Source: Myxococcales bacterium
GTDB lineage: Bacteria > Myxococcota_A > UBA9042 > UBA3505
DNA length: 64,000 bases
NCBI GenBank assembly: GCA_002728755.1
Contig: PBVT01000047.1
Location: forward strand, 124,001-188,000
Reading direction: 5' to 3'
The notes beneath the pieces are model-generated. The model was not told the origin of the DNA. It saw only the letters and a list, made by a program, of their open reading frames with translations, and did no database searches. This document shows, piece by piece, positions 44,121-52,627 of the stretch (the first letter of the stretch is position 1; each line of letters begins with the position of its first letter). The position numbers and the translations under genes were made by a program.

Positions 44121-45025
44121 TAATGCCTCTTGGCTCGCAGCTTGAAATACTGCAATAGAGGACGGGTCGGGTTCTCATCCAGATTCACAGACACCACCTG
44201 GGCCCCTGCTCTACGAAATAGAGTCTCGACCTCTTCGATCTGCGCTTGTACTGCGTCAACGAACGCCTTTCGATAGGACGAAAAGCCCATCGGTAGTATC
44301 GCACGAACACCGCTTTCTGGATCCTCGGCCAGAGTAGCACCCAGAGAATGGGGATTCAGATCGAGTGGATCCCGAATATGAAGTGGAATCACATCATGGC
44401 GCTGTGCCAACGCACGCACTTCTTTATCGATCGCGGACACATCGAGGAAATCACTGATGAGGAAAACGACCGACCGGCGTTTCAGGATGAGGCCGAGATA
44501 GGCCAACGCTGCTGAGAGATCAGTCTTTCGACCTTTCTCCGTCGCCGCCCCAAGAACCTCACGAATAATCCGCAGACCATGGCCTCGGGTCTTCTTGGGA
44601 GGCACGAATTTGCCCACCGTATCCGAAAAGAGCAGAAGACCCACCCGGTCGCTATTATGGATTGCAGACAAGGCGACCGTCGCAGCCAGCTCAGCCGCCA
44701 TCTCACGCCGAACAGAGGAGCCACTACCCGTCATCATCGACGAAGAGGTGTCCAGCGCAATCACCACCGTAAGCTCTCGCTCTTCTACAAATTGTTTTAC
44801 ATGGAGTTCCCCGGTGCGTGCCGTGACATTCCAATCGATCAAACGGATCTCATCACCGGGTTGGTATGGTCGCACCTCATCAAAGGACATTCCTCTGCCC
44901 TTGAAGACCGAGTGATAGGACCCGGCCAACTGGTCCTGCACCAGTCGTCGCGTAAGGATCTCAATGCGACGAACCTTGCGCAACAACTCACGCGGAGACA
45001 AGGTATCTGCACCCTCAACCGGCAT
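44120..45025 (-). CDS. DUF58 family VWA-like protein
   Basis: 301 residues, soluble. The DUF58 motif GRGMSFDEVRPYQPGDEIRLIDWNVTAR is complete, followed by a VWA-like domain with DTSSSM (D-x-S-x-S) and VFLISDFLD. Found next to MoxR ATPases in nearly all bacteria; thought to be the MoxR client or adaptor. Starts 8 bases after moxR and overlaps the next gene by one base, so translation is coupled. Confidence 0.93.
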   Translation of the reverse strand: MPVEGADTLSPRELLRKVRRIEILTRRLVQDQLAGSYHSVFKGRGMSFDEVRPYQPGDEIRLIDWNVTARTGELHVKQFVEERELTVVIALDTSSSMMTGSGSSVRREMAAELAATVALSAIHNSDRVGLLLFSDTVGKFVPPKKTRGHGLRIIREVLGAATEKGRKTDLSAALAYLGLILKRRSVVFLISDFLDVSAIDKEVRALAQRHDVIPLHIRDPLDLNPHSLGATLAEDPESGVRAILPMGFSSYRKAFVDAVQAQIEEVETLFRRAGAQVVSVNLDENPTRPLLQYFKLRAKRH

Positions 45026-45033
45026 GATACGTC

Positions 45034-46035
45034 TCAGGGAATCTCAATCGTCTCGAACAGTTTTTTCACAATATCGTCCGACGAGATCTCTTCTGCCTCC
45101 GCTTCGTAGGACAGAATCACCCTGTGGCGAAGAACCTCGTATCCAATGGACTTGATGTCCTCAGGGATCACATATCCGCGTCCTCGCAAGAAGGCATGAG
45201 CCTTCGCAGCACGCGCAAGATTCAAACTACCCCGAGGGCTGCTTCCGTATTGAATAAGGGGTACAAGCTCCTTAAGGCCGTATTGATCTGGATAGCGACT
45301 GCTATGTACCAGACGCAGGATGTAATCCTTGAGTTTCGGGTCGATGTAGATGGCTGACACCACTTCTCGGGCCTGGAGCAGTTGCTCTCCATCCAGCTGT
45401 GGCTCAACCTCTGGAAGAGTTTCCTCCACAACACGATCAAGAATCACTCGCTCCTCATCCAAAGTGGGATAGGCCACTTTGACCATCAACATAAATCGAT
45501 CTACCTGTGCCTCGGGAAGAGGATAGGTCCCTTCCTGCTCGATCGGGTTCTGTGTTGCCATAACGAGAAACGGTTTCGGCAATGGATGCGTCTCATCTCC
45601 GATCGTAACCTGTTGTTCCTGCATCGCTTCCAATAACGCCGATTGGACTTTCGCCGGAGCACGGTTGATCTCATCCGCGAGAACAAAATTGGCGAAGATT
45701 GGCCCTTTCTTTGTTCCAAAGGTCTGAGACTTCGGATCGTATATTACGGTCCCCGTTAAATCGGCTGGAAGGAGGTCTGGCGTAAACTGAATCCGCCGAA
45801 AGGTTCCATCCACAGAACGAGCAATGGTCCGGACCGTCAGAGTTTTGGCAAGCCCTGGAACACCTTCCAGCAAGACATGTCCCCCAGCCAGGAGTCCGGT
45901 AAGTACCAACTCCACCATGTCATTCTGGCCGACTATGACCTTTCCTATGGTCTGGCGAAGTGGCTTCAAAAAGCTGCCAGCGACCCGAACGCGGTCATTG
46001 ATAGCTTGCACTTCTAGCGGCTGCGATGTCTGCAT
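45034..46035 (-). CDS. moxR: MoxR-family AAA+ ATPase
   Basis: 333 residues from ATG 46035, which has GGGAGAA 6 bases upstream; the in-frame ATG at 46071 has none and falls in a hairpin. Walker A variant GVPGLAKT, Walker B FVLADEINRAPAKVQSALLEAMQE, sensor 1 ATQNPIEQEGTYPLPEAQVDRF and the C-terminal lid are all standard for the MoxR/RavA class. These ATPases act as chaperones that help metal loading or assembly of VWA proteins. Here it is the first core gene of a complete Bat operon with three VWA-type proteins. Confidence 0.95.
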   Translation of the reverse strand: MQTSQPLEVQAINDRVRVAGSFLKPLRQTIGKVIVGQNDMVELVLTGLLAGGHVLLEGVPGLAKTLTVRTIARSVDGTFRRIQFTPDLLPADLTGTVIYDPKSQTFGTKKGPIFANFVLADEINRAPAKVQSALLEAMQEQQVTIGDETHPLPKPFLVMATQNPIEQEGTYPLPEAQVDRFMLMVKVAYPTLDEERVILDRVVEETLPEVEPQLDGEQLLQAREVVSAIYIDPKLKDYILRLVHSSRYPDQYGLKELVPLIQYGSSPRGSLNLARAAKAHAFLRGRGYVIPEDIKSIGYEVLRHRVILSYEAEAEEISSDDIVKKLFETIEIP

Positions 46036-46070
46036 CTTCGTTCTCCCATCCAACAAAACATTACTATCCA

Positions 46071-46093
46071 CTCAGCGACCAGCTGAGATTCAA
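46071..46093 (-). promoter_or_regulatory. Hairpin next to a -35-like element upstream of moxR
   Basis: On the minus strand TTGAAT (46093-46088) is followed at once by a perfect 6-bp hairpin, CTCAGC-TGGTC-GCTGAG (46087-46071). No good -10 follows (TGGATA at the right distance). The layout recalls the rimP promoter candidate, where a palindrome also fills the spacer. Low confidence as a promoter; the hairpin itself is clear. Confidence 0.3.
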
Positions 46094-46140
46094 ACGGACA
46101 TCGGACTTCAGGCATTCCCTAGTCATTCGCTCCGTAGGGT

Positions 46141-47127
46141 TTAGCTGCGAGTCGTATCGTAGGTCTCCCAGAGGCGCGCAAGAGCATCGGAAAGCGCACC
46201 TTCCAGCTTGTTTACATCTTCCGACTGCCACTCGTCGTCATCTCGGACAAATGTCGTGAGATCCTCTCGATTGTCGAAACGAGCTAATGGTAGATGGAAA
46301 CGACGGCCGTGAGCATCGACTGTGACCGTACCCGATTTGTCGGATGTTTCCAGCAGATGTTCCATATCGCAGGAGCCGTACTCGTTGATCATGACGTCTT
46401 CCGGACACATATGGTTGAGGATGCTGCCCGGATCGTCCGGGTTGGCACGTGCTCTGTTCTTACGGCGAGACTCTTCTGGAGTTACCCAGATATACAAGAC
46501 CGCTGCTCGTTCCAGAATCGCTTCCGATAACTGTGAGAATGCGTAGGCATACCCATAGGTGGTTGGAAGAGGCATCGAAGCACCATCAGGACCACCCCGT
46601 GCAAACTCAATGACAATCGTCTTTCCATTCAGACTGCTTGGGCGGCGCCCAAAGATCTCACGATTGAGACGATCCGCTTCACCCGATAACCGATCGGCCA
46701 GCAGGCTACGAAGTTCCGTGTCCATCGAATCAAAAACAGTCGCTGCTCCGACCGCGGTGCGGGCCTGATCAATGCGATCAAAGAGATGGTCAGCACCAGC
46801 TGGTGGCGTAGGCGCATCGAGGTGAGTCATCACGATGTAGTCCTGATTCACCAGCTGCAATAAGGTTCCCCAATCACGTCGCTCGGTAAAGGAAGCCTCC
46901 TCGTTTGCATAGAAGATCCGAGCCTTTCCGAGAGCCTCAAGGTGCTCGTCGATCATTCGTAAAAAGTGCACATAGGGGAAGTCATCCAGTTGGACGGTGT
47001 CTCCTAGGTGGTAGGTCTGCTCAGATTTTTCATCACCACCATTACGCATGAAATGCCGTACTTCCGATTTGCCTGAAGCCGGTAACGCTAAGAGTAGCAA
47101 TGTGTCGAATAGCCCTGAAGTCGTCAT
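46141..47127 (-). CDS. Hypothetical P-loop NTPase upstream of the Bat operon
   Basis: 328 residues from ATG 47127, 6 bases after GGAG (a longer frame to 47139 contains that ribosome site within it). The N-terminal FDTLLLLALPASGKSEVRHF looks like a P-loop, ALPASGKS, of the kinase/GTPase superfamily. Later blocks (KTIVIEFARGG; ERAAVLYIWVTPEESRRKNRAR) resemble the Walker-B-like strand and the lid/Arg region of nucleotide or small-molecule kinases. No membrane segment or signal. I do not recognise a named family. It lies 105 bases before moxR on the same strand and could be part of that operon. Confidence 0.7.
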   Translation of the reverse strand: MTTSGLFDTLLLLALPASGKSEVRHFMRNGGDEKSEQTYHLGDTVQLDDFPYVHFLRMIDEHLEALGKARIFYANEEASFTERRDWGTLLQLVNQDYIVMTHLDAPTPPAGADHLFDRIDQARTAVGAATVFDSMDTELRSLLADRLSGEADRLNREIFGRRPSSLNGKTIVIEFARGGPDGASMPLPTTYGYAYAFSQLSEAILERAAVLYIWVTPEESRRKNRARANPDDPGSILNHMCPEDVMINEYGSCDMEHLLETSDKSGTVTVDAHGRRFHLPLARFDNREDLTTFVRDDDEWQSEDVNKLEGALSDALARLWETYDTTRS

Positions 47128-47309
47128 ATCTTTCTCCATTGTATTTCCCGGGGCCGCGGAATTTGCCGGAATTCATGGTTCTCGTCAACCTTACTCCCAA
47201 CAAAAATACGAGCCTATTCATCCCACTGCATACGGATCCAACATTGGCGATTTACAATCCTTGAAACACATGGCAATGGAGAGTCCAGACGTTCCGCTAG
47301 AGGTTCCAG

Positions 47310-47984
47310 GTGAAACGCTCCGAAAAAGCCATACGGATCATGGAGATATTGGAGGAACTGTTCCCGACTACTCCTATCCCGTTGACCCACACTGATCCCT
47401 TCACTTTGCTGGTCGCCGTCGTGCTTTCGGCGCAGACGACCGATAAGAAAGTCAACCAGGTCACGCCATCCCTGTTCAAACAGGCCCCGGACCCGAAACG
47501 TATGGCAAAGCTTCCGGTAGAGACGATTCAAGAGCTTATCCGTGAGATTGGCCTTGCCCCCCAGAAAGCGCGTGCCCTCAAAGGGTTGTCGCAGATGTTG
47601 ATCGATGATTTTGAGGGGTGTGTTCCCGCAGACTTTGAAGCGCTGCAACGGCTCCCAGGTGTCGGGAGAAAGACCGCCAACGTCATCATGGCGCAAGCCT
47701 TCGGACAGCCAGCGTTCCCGGTGGATACCCATATTCACCGACTCGCCGCTCGCTGGGGATTAAGCCGAGGCAAGACCGCCGATCATACGGAGCAGGACCT
47801 CCGCAAGATTTTTCCGCGAGAATCCTGGAACAAACTTCATCTACAGATCATCTTCTTTGGTCGAAGCCATTGCCCGGCCCGCTACCACGAGCTGGAAGAC
47901 TGCCCAATCTGCTCATGGGCAGCGACAAAGCAACGGGTTCGACAAGAACGAGAGATGAATAGCCGGACGCGAAAGAGGGCCTGA
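47310..47984 (+). CDS. nth: Endonuclease III homologue with altered Fe-S cluster loop
   Basis: 224 residues. Helix-hairpin-helix LPGVGRKTANVIMAQ with catalytic Lys 121 and the catalytic Asp 139 in VDTHIHRLAARWGL are intact, as is LLVAVVLSAQTTDKKVNQV. This is a bifunctional DNA glycosylase/AP-lyase for oxidised pyrimidines. The usual C-x6-C-x2-C-x5-C iron-sulfur motif is broken: Cys 188 and Cys 198 remain, but the second and fourth ligands are Leu 195 and Ala 204; an extra Cys sits at 201. GTG start after AGAGG. Divergent from the P-loop gene, convergent with glnA (9-base gap). Confidence 0.92.
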   Translation: MKRSEKAIRIMEILEELFPTTPIPLTHTDPFTLLVAVVLSAQTTDKKVNQVTPSLFKQAPDPKRMAKLPVETIQELIREIGLAPQKARALKGLSQMLIDDFEGCVPADFEALQRLPGVGRKTANVIMAQAFGQPAFPVDTHIHRLAARWGLSRGKTADHTEQDLRKIFPRESWNKLHLQIIFFGRSHCPARYHELEDCPICSWAATKQRVRQEREMNSRTRKRA

Positions 47985-47993
47985 GACAGCTCG

Positions 47994-49340
47994 TTAGAGG
48001 ACGCCCAGGTACCGTTCGATCTCCCAATCGCTAACATGCGTCCGATAATCGGCCCATTCCAGACGCTTATTCTCCAGAAACAAGGCCCAGGTCTCCGGAC
48101 CGAGGACCGTTTCCAGAAAGTCTCCCTTGGATGCCCGATGAATGGCCTCTCCAAGGTCTTCAGGCAAACTCTCTACACCGGCCTCGGACCTCTCCGCAGC
48201 GGACATATCAAACACATTCCGCGTCACCGGTGCCGGCGGCTCTAATTTACGTTCGATTCCATCCAAGCCCGACGCCAACAGTACCGCTAATACAAGGTAG
48301 GGGTTGCATCCTGAATCCGGTGAGCGGACCTCAACACGCGTACTCTGTTCACGCCCCTCGCGGCAGGCCGGAACGCGGACCATGTCCGCGCGATTTGTCT
48401 GCGCCCAGGAAATATAGGTGGGAGCTTCGGTGCCTGGAACAAGCCGACGATAGGAATTAACCCACTGATTCAGTACCGCCGAGCTTTCTCTCGCATGGCT
48501 AAGAATTCCGGCCACAAAGGCCCGCGCCACAGACGAAAGACCAAGAGGAGCATCGTCCCTGTAAAAGGCGTTCTTATCGTCTTGATATAAGGACAAGCCC
48601 ATATGCATTCCGCTGCCGTTCACGTTGGCGACAGGTCGCGGCATAAAAGAGGCCATTAGGCCATGCCGTCGCGCGATTTCACGGGTTACATACCGGGCCG
48701 CCTGTATGGCGTCAGCCATACGCAGCCCATCCATATGCTGTAGTCCTATCTCCTGTTGCCCTGGAGCCCCTTCGTGATGACTGCTACCGACGGCAATCCC
48801 CATCTGTTCCAGAGTTAAGATGATCTCTCTACGAACTTCGATGCCGAGCGCGGCCGCATCTTGATCAAAGTAGCCTGCTCCATCGATCGGTTGATATTTC
48901 CCCCCCTCCTCACGAAGAAGGAAAAACTCCAGCTCTGCACTGGCGTAGAAGGTGAATCCCAGCGCGCGGGCTCGCTCGATCTGGTTTTTCAAGATCCATC
49001 GAGGATCGCCCTGGTGGGGCTGTCCTTCCGTAGACATGATGTCAGCGTATACTCTCGCGACGCTCTGCTCCGAAGGGCGCCACGGAAGCAACGCAAATGT
49101 GGACGTGTCCGGGACAGCGATCAGATCGGATTCATCGGCCCTCGCAAGACCATTAATGGACGAACCATCAAAGCTGATGCCATCCATTAGAACGTCCTCA
49201 AACCCTCCAGCCGTAACCGCTATCGATTTCAACGCTCCAAGAATATCTGTAAACCAGAGCCGTAGAAATCGGACATCTTGTGCTTTCATCTGCTTTAACA
49301 GATAGGCGACGTCGCTCGTCATTTTTGCCTGCTCCGTCAT
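47994..49340 (-). CDS. glnA: Glutamine synthetase, GSI-alpha type
   Basis: 448 residues, the size of GSI-alpha enzymes (GSI-beta have about 470). Motifs: FDGSSINGLARADESDL, the metal/ammonia site SAELEFFLLRE, GAPGQQEIGLQ, the ATP-site region PRPVANVNGSGMHMGLSL and the R-x-E substrate block REQSTRVEVRSPDSGCNPYL. The adenylylation segment is absent: where GSI-beta have NLYDLP, this has NVFDMSAAERSEAGVESLP with Phe in place of the modified Tyr. Activity is therefore probably not controlled by GlnE. The ATG overlaps the stop of the GlnR-like gene (ATGA), pointing to transcriptional control by that regulator. Confidence 0.95.
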   Translation of the reverse strand: MTEQAKMTSDVAYLLKQMKAQDVRFLRLWFTDILGALKSIAVTAGGFEDVLMDGISFDGSSINGLARADESDLIAVPDTSTFALLPWRPSEQSVARVYADIMSTEGQPHQGDPRWILKNQIERARALGFTFYASAELEFFLLREEGGKYQPIDGAGYFDQDAAALGIEVRREIILTLEQMGIAVGSSHHEGAPGQQEIGLQHMDGLRMADAIQAARYVTREIARRHGLMASFMPRPVANVNGSGMHMGLSLYQDDKNAFYRDDAPLGLSSVARAFVAGILSHARESSAVLNQWVNSYRRLVPGTEAPTYISWAQTNRADMVRVPACREGREQSTRVEVRSPDSGCNPYLVLAVLLASGLDGIERKLEPPAPVTRNVFDMSAAERSEAGVESLPEDLGEAIHRASKGDFLETVLGPETWALFLENKRLEWADYRTHVSDWEIERYLGVL

Positions 49341-50017
49341 GCGCGCACCTCTCCAACAAATTTATACCCAACCTGCCGAACGGTCTGGATGTAGCGATTA
49401 TATCTGGGACCAAGTTTGGCGCGGATCCGTCGAACATGAATATCGACGGTTCGAGTGCCTCCGAAATAGTTGAAACCCCAAACACGATCGAGAAGCTGTT
49501 GCCGTGAATACGCCTTACCTCGATTGGCGGTAAGGAACGTCAGTAGCAGGAACTCCTGATACGTTAATTCCACCAACTCTCCATCGGCACGCACTTCATA
49601 CGCTTCCTGATCAATGACCAGGCCATCGATGGCAATTGCCTCGCTAGCCTTATGGGATATGCGGGTTCGTACGATTCGTCGAACCCGTGCCAGTAGCTCT
49701 TCCGTAGGAAATGTACCGGCTGGGATGATCATGAAATCTCCCGTATACGACGAGCTGCCTACAGCAGCCAGATCCCCCGGTGTCACCAGAAGCAGGTAGA
49801 TTACACGCTGGGATTCAACATTTTGGAGGACCGTCGTGTTGAACCGCTGGAAGTCCACCCCGTTAATGAGATCCACCACGATTATATCCGGCTCAACGGC
49901 CGATATACGACCATTGGCCGCCGCTATCGGTTCACAGGTAACGGAATAGCCATCATCTCGCAGAACACGAGTGAAATGTGGGCCAGAGCCAGTATCAATG
50001 ACGAGTACTTGCAGCAT
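49337..50017 (-). CDS. GlnR-like OmpR-family orphan response regulator
   Basis: 226 residues. N-terminal receiver-like domain (1-115) and C-terminal winged helix (about 125-222: LTYQEFLLLTFLTANRGKAY; RQQLLDRVWGFNYFGGTRTV; RRIRAKLG). The receiver is atypical: the acidic pocket reads IDTG instead of DD/DE, and the Lys before the last loop is missing (FMIIPAG), though Asp 49 is kept. LLVTPGDLAAV and the YFGGTRTVD-HVRR-RAKLGP block resemble actinobacterial GlnR, which acts without phosphorylation. No kinase is adjacent. It overlaps glnA, the classical GlnR target. Regulation of nitrogen genes is inferred from this. Confidence 0.85.
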   Translation of the reverse strand: MLQVLVIDTGSGPHFTRVLRDDGYSVTCEPIAAANGRISAVEPDIIVVDLINGVDFQRFNTTVLQNVESQRVIYLLLVTPGDLAAVGSSSYTGDFMIIPAGTFPTEELLARVRRIVRTRISHKASEAIAIDGLVIDQEAYEVRADGELVELTYQEFLLLTFLTANRGKAYSRQQLLDRVWGFNYFGGTRTVDIHVRRIRAKLGPRYNRYIQTVRQVGYKFVGEVRA

Positions 50018-50062
50018 TGCCGCGGTCCTCTTTAACGCTCGCTGTTGATCGATCCGGGCCAG

Positions 50063-50091
50063 ACAATAGGGCTACCGGCCAAAACAGACAA
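50063..50091 (-). promoter_or_regulatory. Predicted sigma-70-type promoter of the glnR-like/glnA operon
   Basis: On the minus strand TTGTCT (50091-50086; four of six matches) and TATTGT (50068-50063; four of six) are 17 bases apart. An A/T-rich run at 50096-50135 lies just upstream of the -35, as an UP element would. Predicted transcript start near 50055, giving a leader of about 40 bases before the ATG at 50017. Predicted by eye only. Confidence 0.45.
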
Positions 50092-50246
50092 GCCTCAATA
50101 AAAAAAGAAAAATAAAACTGAAAAATACGTGACTGTAGTCCTGCTCTCTGGTAGATGCGAAGCCTTAGCTGGTGTTTGTTTCTCCCCCATGCAACCAACC
50201 GCCAGTGCATTCCCAATATCGAGCCATTCAAATACGAGAGAATGCT

Positions 50247-52619
50247 TTGACGCTCGTCCTACAAAACCAGAGAGTCACCATTGCAACCATCGTAACCTGG
50301 GCTCTGCTCTTGCTTATACCGGTATGGAGCTGCGGAAAAAACGGGGGTGCTACTACCAAACAACTGGGCGATCGTTCCACAGAAACTGCGGAAACGCCTA
50401 CTAAACCGAACCCAAGTGGGAATAAGTCCGATTCGCGTACCGCGGGTGATAACGCCCCAAACACGAAAAATGGGACCACTGCTCCTGCCCGCTCGTATAA
50501 AAAATCCCTAGACCCACGTCGGGTATCTATCGATCTTATCGACAACCGATATCTGGCCCATCTTCATCGTGGTGGTGCTGTCGTTCCACTCAACGATCCT
50601 GGCGTCGTAAAGTTTATACAGGGTGCCTGGAAAACCCGCTTTCATTCTACCAAGGTGGATGGACGGCAGGTTCTGAAGATCGGACGGCAGGGTGTACTGT
50701 ATGTGCCCCTTCGAAAGTCTCTTTGTAAAGACGGTTGCCGCCTCTATGTCGGTATCGACGAGAAACATAAAGACCAGAAGGTCACAGTGTTCATGAACGA
50801 GACACAGATTGGGACACGGCCCGTACCGAATGGTTATTCGGTTCTCGATATACCGATCGGAGCACAACATTTTATCGACGGTGAAAATCGTCTCAGACTC
50901 TTCTTCGCGCATAGTCGAAGCCTGCCAGATCACCGGCGAGCAGCCGCATTCCTACGCTGGCTTGCTATCGTGAAAAAAGCAGATCCGGCCCTTCTCGAGG
51001 TCGAGGAAATCTGGCGCACCGGGACCGGGCGCGTCCAAAAGATGAACCTGCTAGACCTGGAAGCCTGGTCTTGGCATCTGCCCATTCCACCGAACGCAGC
51101 CCTCGATCTTTCCTGGGGAGATGGCGAAGAGATCCCTGTTACCATCTCTGCAAGAACGCGTGATGGTAAACGAAAGACAGCACCTCTCATCGATCGAACC
51201 AAGCTGTCAGCACGTTTTGATCTCAGTGAACTCGTCGGAGAGGACGGTGACGTCATCGAGCTCTCCATTGCGCGTTCCCGACCGATCGAGCTGACGACGG
51301 CCAACATCACGACTCCATTGGTAGATCTTGAAGAGATCGGAGCGGAGCCTCCCAAGTACGTCCTTATATGGATGGTCGACACCCTGCGCCGCGATCGATT
51401 GAAGGCCTATGTTCCCAGTACCCGGGTGCAGACCCCCGCGATGAACGAACTGGCGGCCAATGGGGTCGTCTTTGAAGATGCTATCGTCCAGGGAGGTCAT
51501 TCGATTCCATCCCATACAAGTATCCTTACTGGCTTGTATCCTTCGGTACACAAACATAAGACCCCCAAGACACGCGTCGGTAGAAGCCTTCCCTACCAGC
51601 CGTCTGTTTTCTCGCGGAACCATTGGAGAACACTCCTGCTCTCCTCGAACGGCTATGTGAGTAAGAAGTGGGGCTTCAAGCGGGGCTTCAAGGACTATAA
51701 AAACTTCATTCGCGATGGGGTCCCCAGTCAGGGTGATCGTGTCTGGCGCTGGCTAAAGCCCTGGCTCGAACGACATAAGAAGCGCAATCTCTACGCGTAT
51801 ATCAACTCAAGCGATCCTCATGTCGCCTATCGTTTCCGCAAAGATTATACGCTTCTTTACGATTCCGACGACTACAAGGGAAAAGTTGCAAATCCGGCTA
51901 CAGGAAAACTTCTGGCCAAGGTTAAGGCTGGGAAGATCAAGCTGAAGGACAGGGACAAACAACGCCTCGAAGCGATGTATGACGGAGAAGTCACCTTTAA
52001 TGATGCGTATCTGGGTGAGCTGGTGGCTTTCTTGAAAGAGCACGATATGTTTGATGACACCCTCATTGCGATCATTAGTGATCACGGTGATGAGTTCTTC
52101 GAACACGGAGGAGTGGGTCACGGACATAGCCTGTATTCGGAACTGATCCGTATCCCCTTTATCTTTCACCATCCCAAGGGACTCCCCTCGGGCCTACGCA
52201 TAAGCCAGGGCGTCGAAGCGATGGATATCGGCCCTACGCTTCTGGCGTTGGCTGGTCTGCCTGTTCCCGAAGACATGCAAGGTGCGGATCTGACCCATTT
52301 GATTCGCAACCACAAAACCCGACCACCACGGCCAGCGTTCGCATCCCACGGTAATGTATCCGTCGCGATTCATCTGGGGCGAGAGAAGATGATTCTTCGT
52401 CACGGCTCGGATTACGAGCTGTACGACCTGAAGGAAGACCCTTCGGAACAAACCAATCTCAAGGGGTCACTACCCATCGTCGAGCGAGCCCTTAAAGACG
52501 CTCTGTCGTTCCATCTTGCCTATGGCAACCGATGGAAGAAGGCTAGACATGGTCTTCCAACAAATCAGTCGGAAGTCTTCGCGCAAGACGCTGAGGCGCT
52601 CTGGGGCACCTCTCCCTGA
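50247..52619 (+). CDS. Sulfatase-superfamily lipoprotein
   Basis: 790 residues from TTG 50247, 6 bases after GAGAG; a GTG at 50172 would add 25 residues without a signal. Lipoprotein signal VTIATIVTWALLLLIPVWSC, a Ser/Thr/Asn/Pro-rich linker, a beta domain (about 75-350), then an alkaline-phosphatase-type catalytic domain from about 370: LIWMVDTLRRDRL (metal Asp), GGHSIPSHTSILTGLYP, IAIISDHGDEFFEHGGVGHG. The nucleophile motif is S-I-P-S-H (Ser 419), not C/S-x-P-x-R, so formylglycine conversion is doubtful and a phosphatase or phosphotransferase is possible. Surface or periplasmic; substrate unknown. Confidence 0.85.
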   Translation: MTLVLQNQRVTIATIVTWALLLLIPVWSCGKNGGATTKQLGDRSTETAETPTKPNPSGNKSDSRTAGDNAPNTKNGTTAPARSYKKSLDPRRVSIDLIDNRYLAHLHRGGAVVPLNDPGVVKFIQGAWKTRFHSTKVDGRQVLKIGRQGVLYVPLRKSLCKDGCRLYVGIDEKHKDQKVTVFMNETQIGTRPVPNGYSVLDIPIGAQHFIDGENRLRLFFAHSRSLPDHRRAAAFLRWLAIVKKADPALLEVEEIWRTGTGRVQKMNLLDLEAWSWHLPIPPNAALDLSWGDGEEIPVTISARTRDGKRKTAPLIDRTKLSARFDLSELVGEDGDVIELSIARSRPIELTTANITTPLVDLEEIGAEPPKYVLIWMVDTLRRDRLKAYVPSTRVQTPAMNELAANGVVFEDAIVQGGHSIPSHTSILTGLYPSVHKHKTPKTRVGRSLPYQPSVFSRNHWRTLLLSSNGYVSKKWGFKRGFKDYKNFIRDGVPSQGDRVWRWLKPWLERHKKRNLYAYINSSDPHVAYRFRKDYTLLYDSDDYKGKVANPATGKLLAKVKAGKIKLKDRDKQRLEAMYDGEVTFNDAYLGELVAFLKEHDMFDDTLIAIISDHGDEFFEHGGVGHGHSLYSELIRIPFIFHHPKGLPSGLRISQGVEAMDIGPTLLALAGLPVPEDMQGADLTHLIRNHKTRPPRPAFASHGNVSVAIHLGREKMILRHGSDYELYDLKEDPSEQTNLKGSLPIVERALKDALSFHLAYGNRWKKARHGLPTNQSEVFAQDAEALWGTSP

Positions 52620-52627
52620 ACCGAAGC

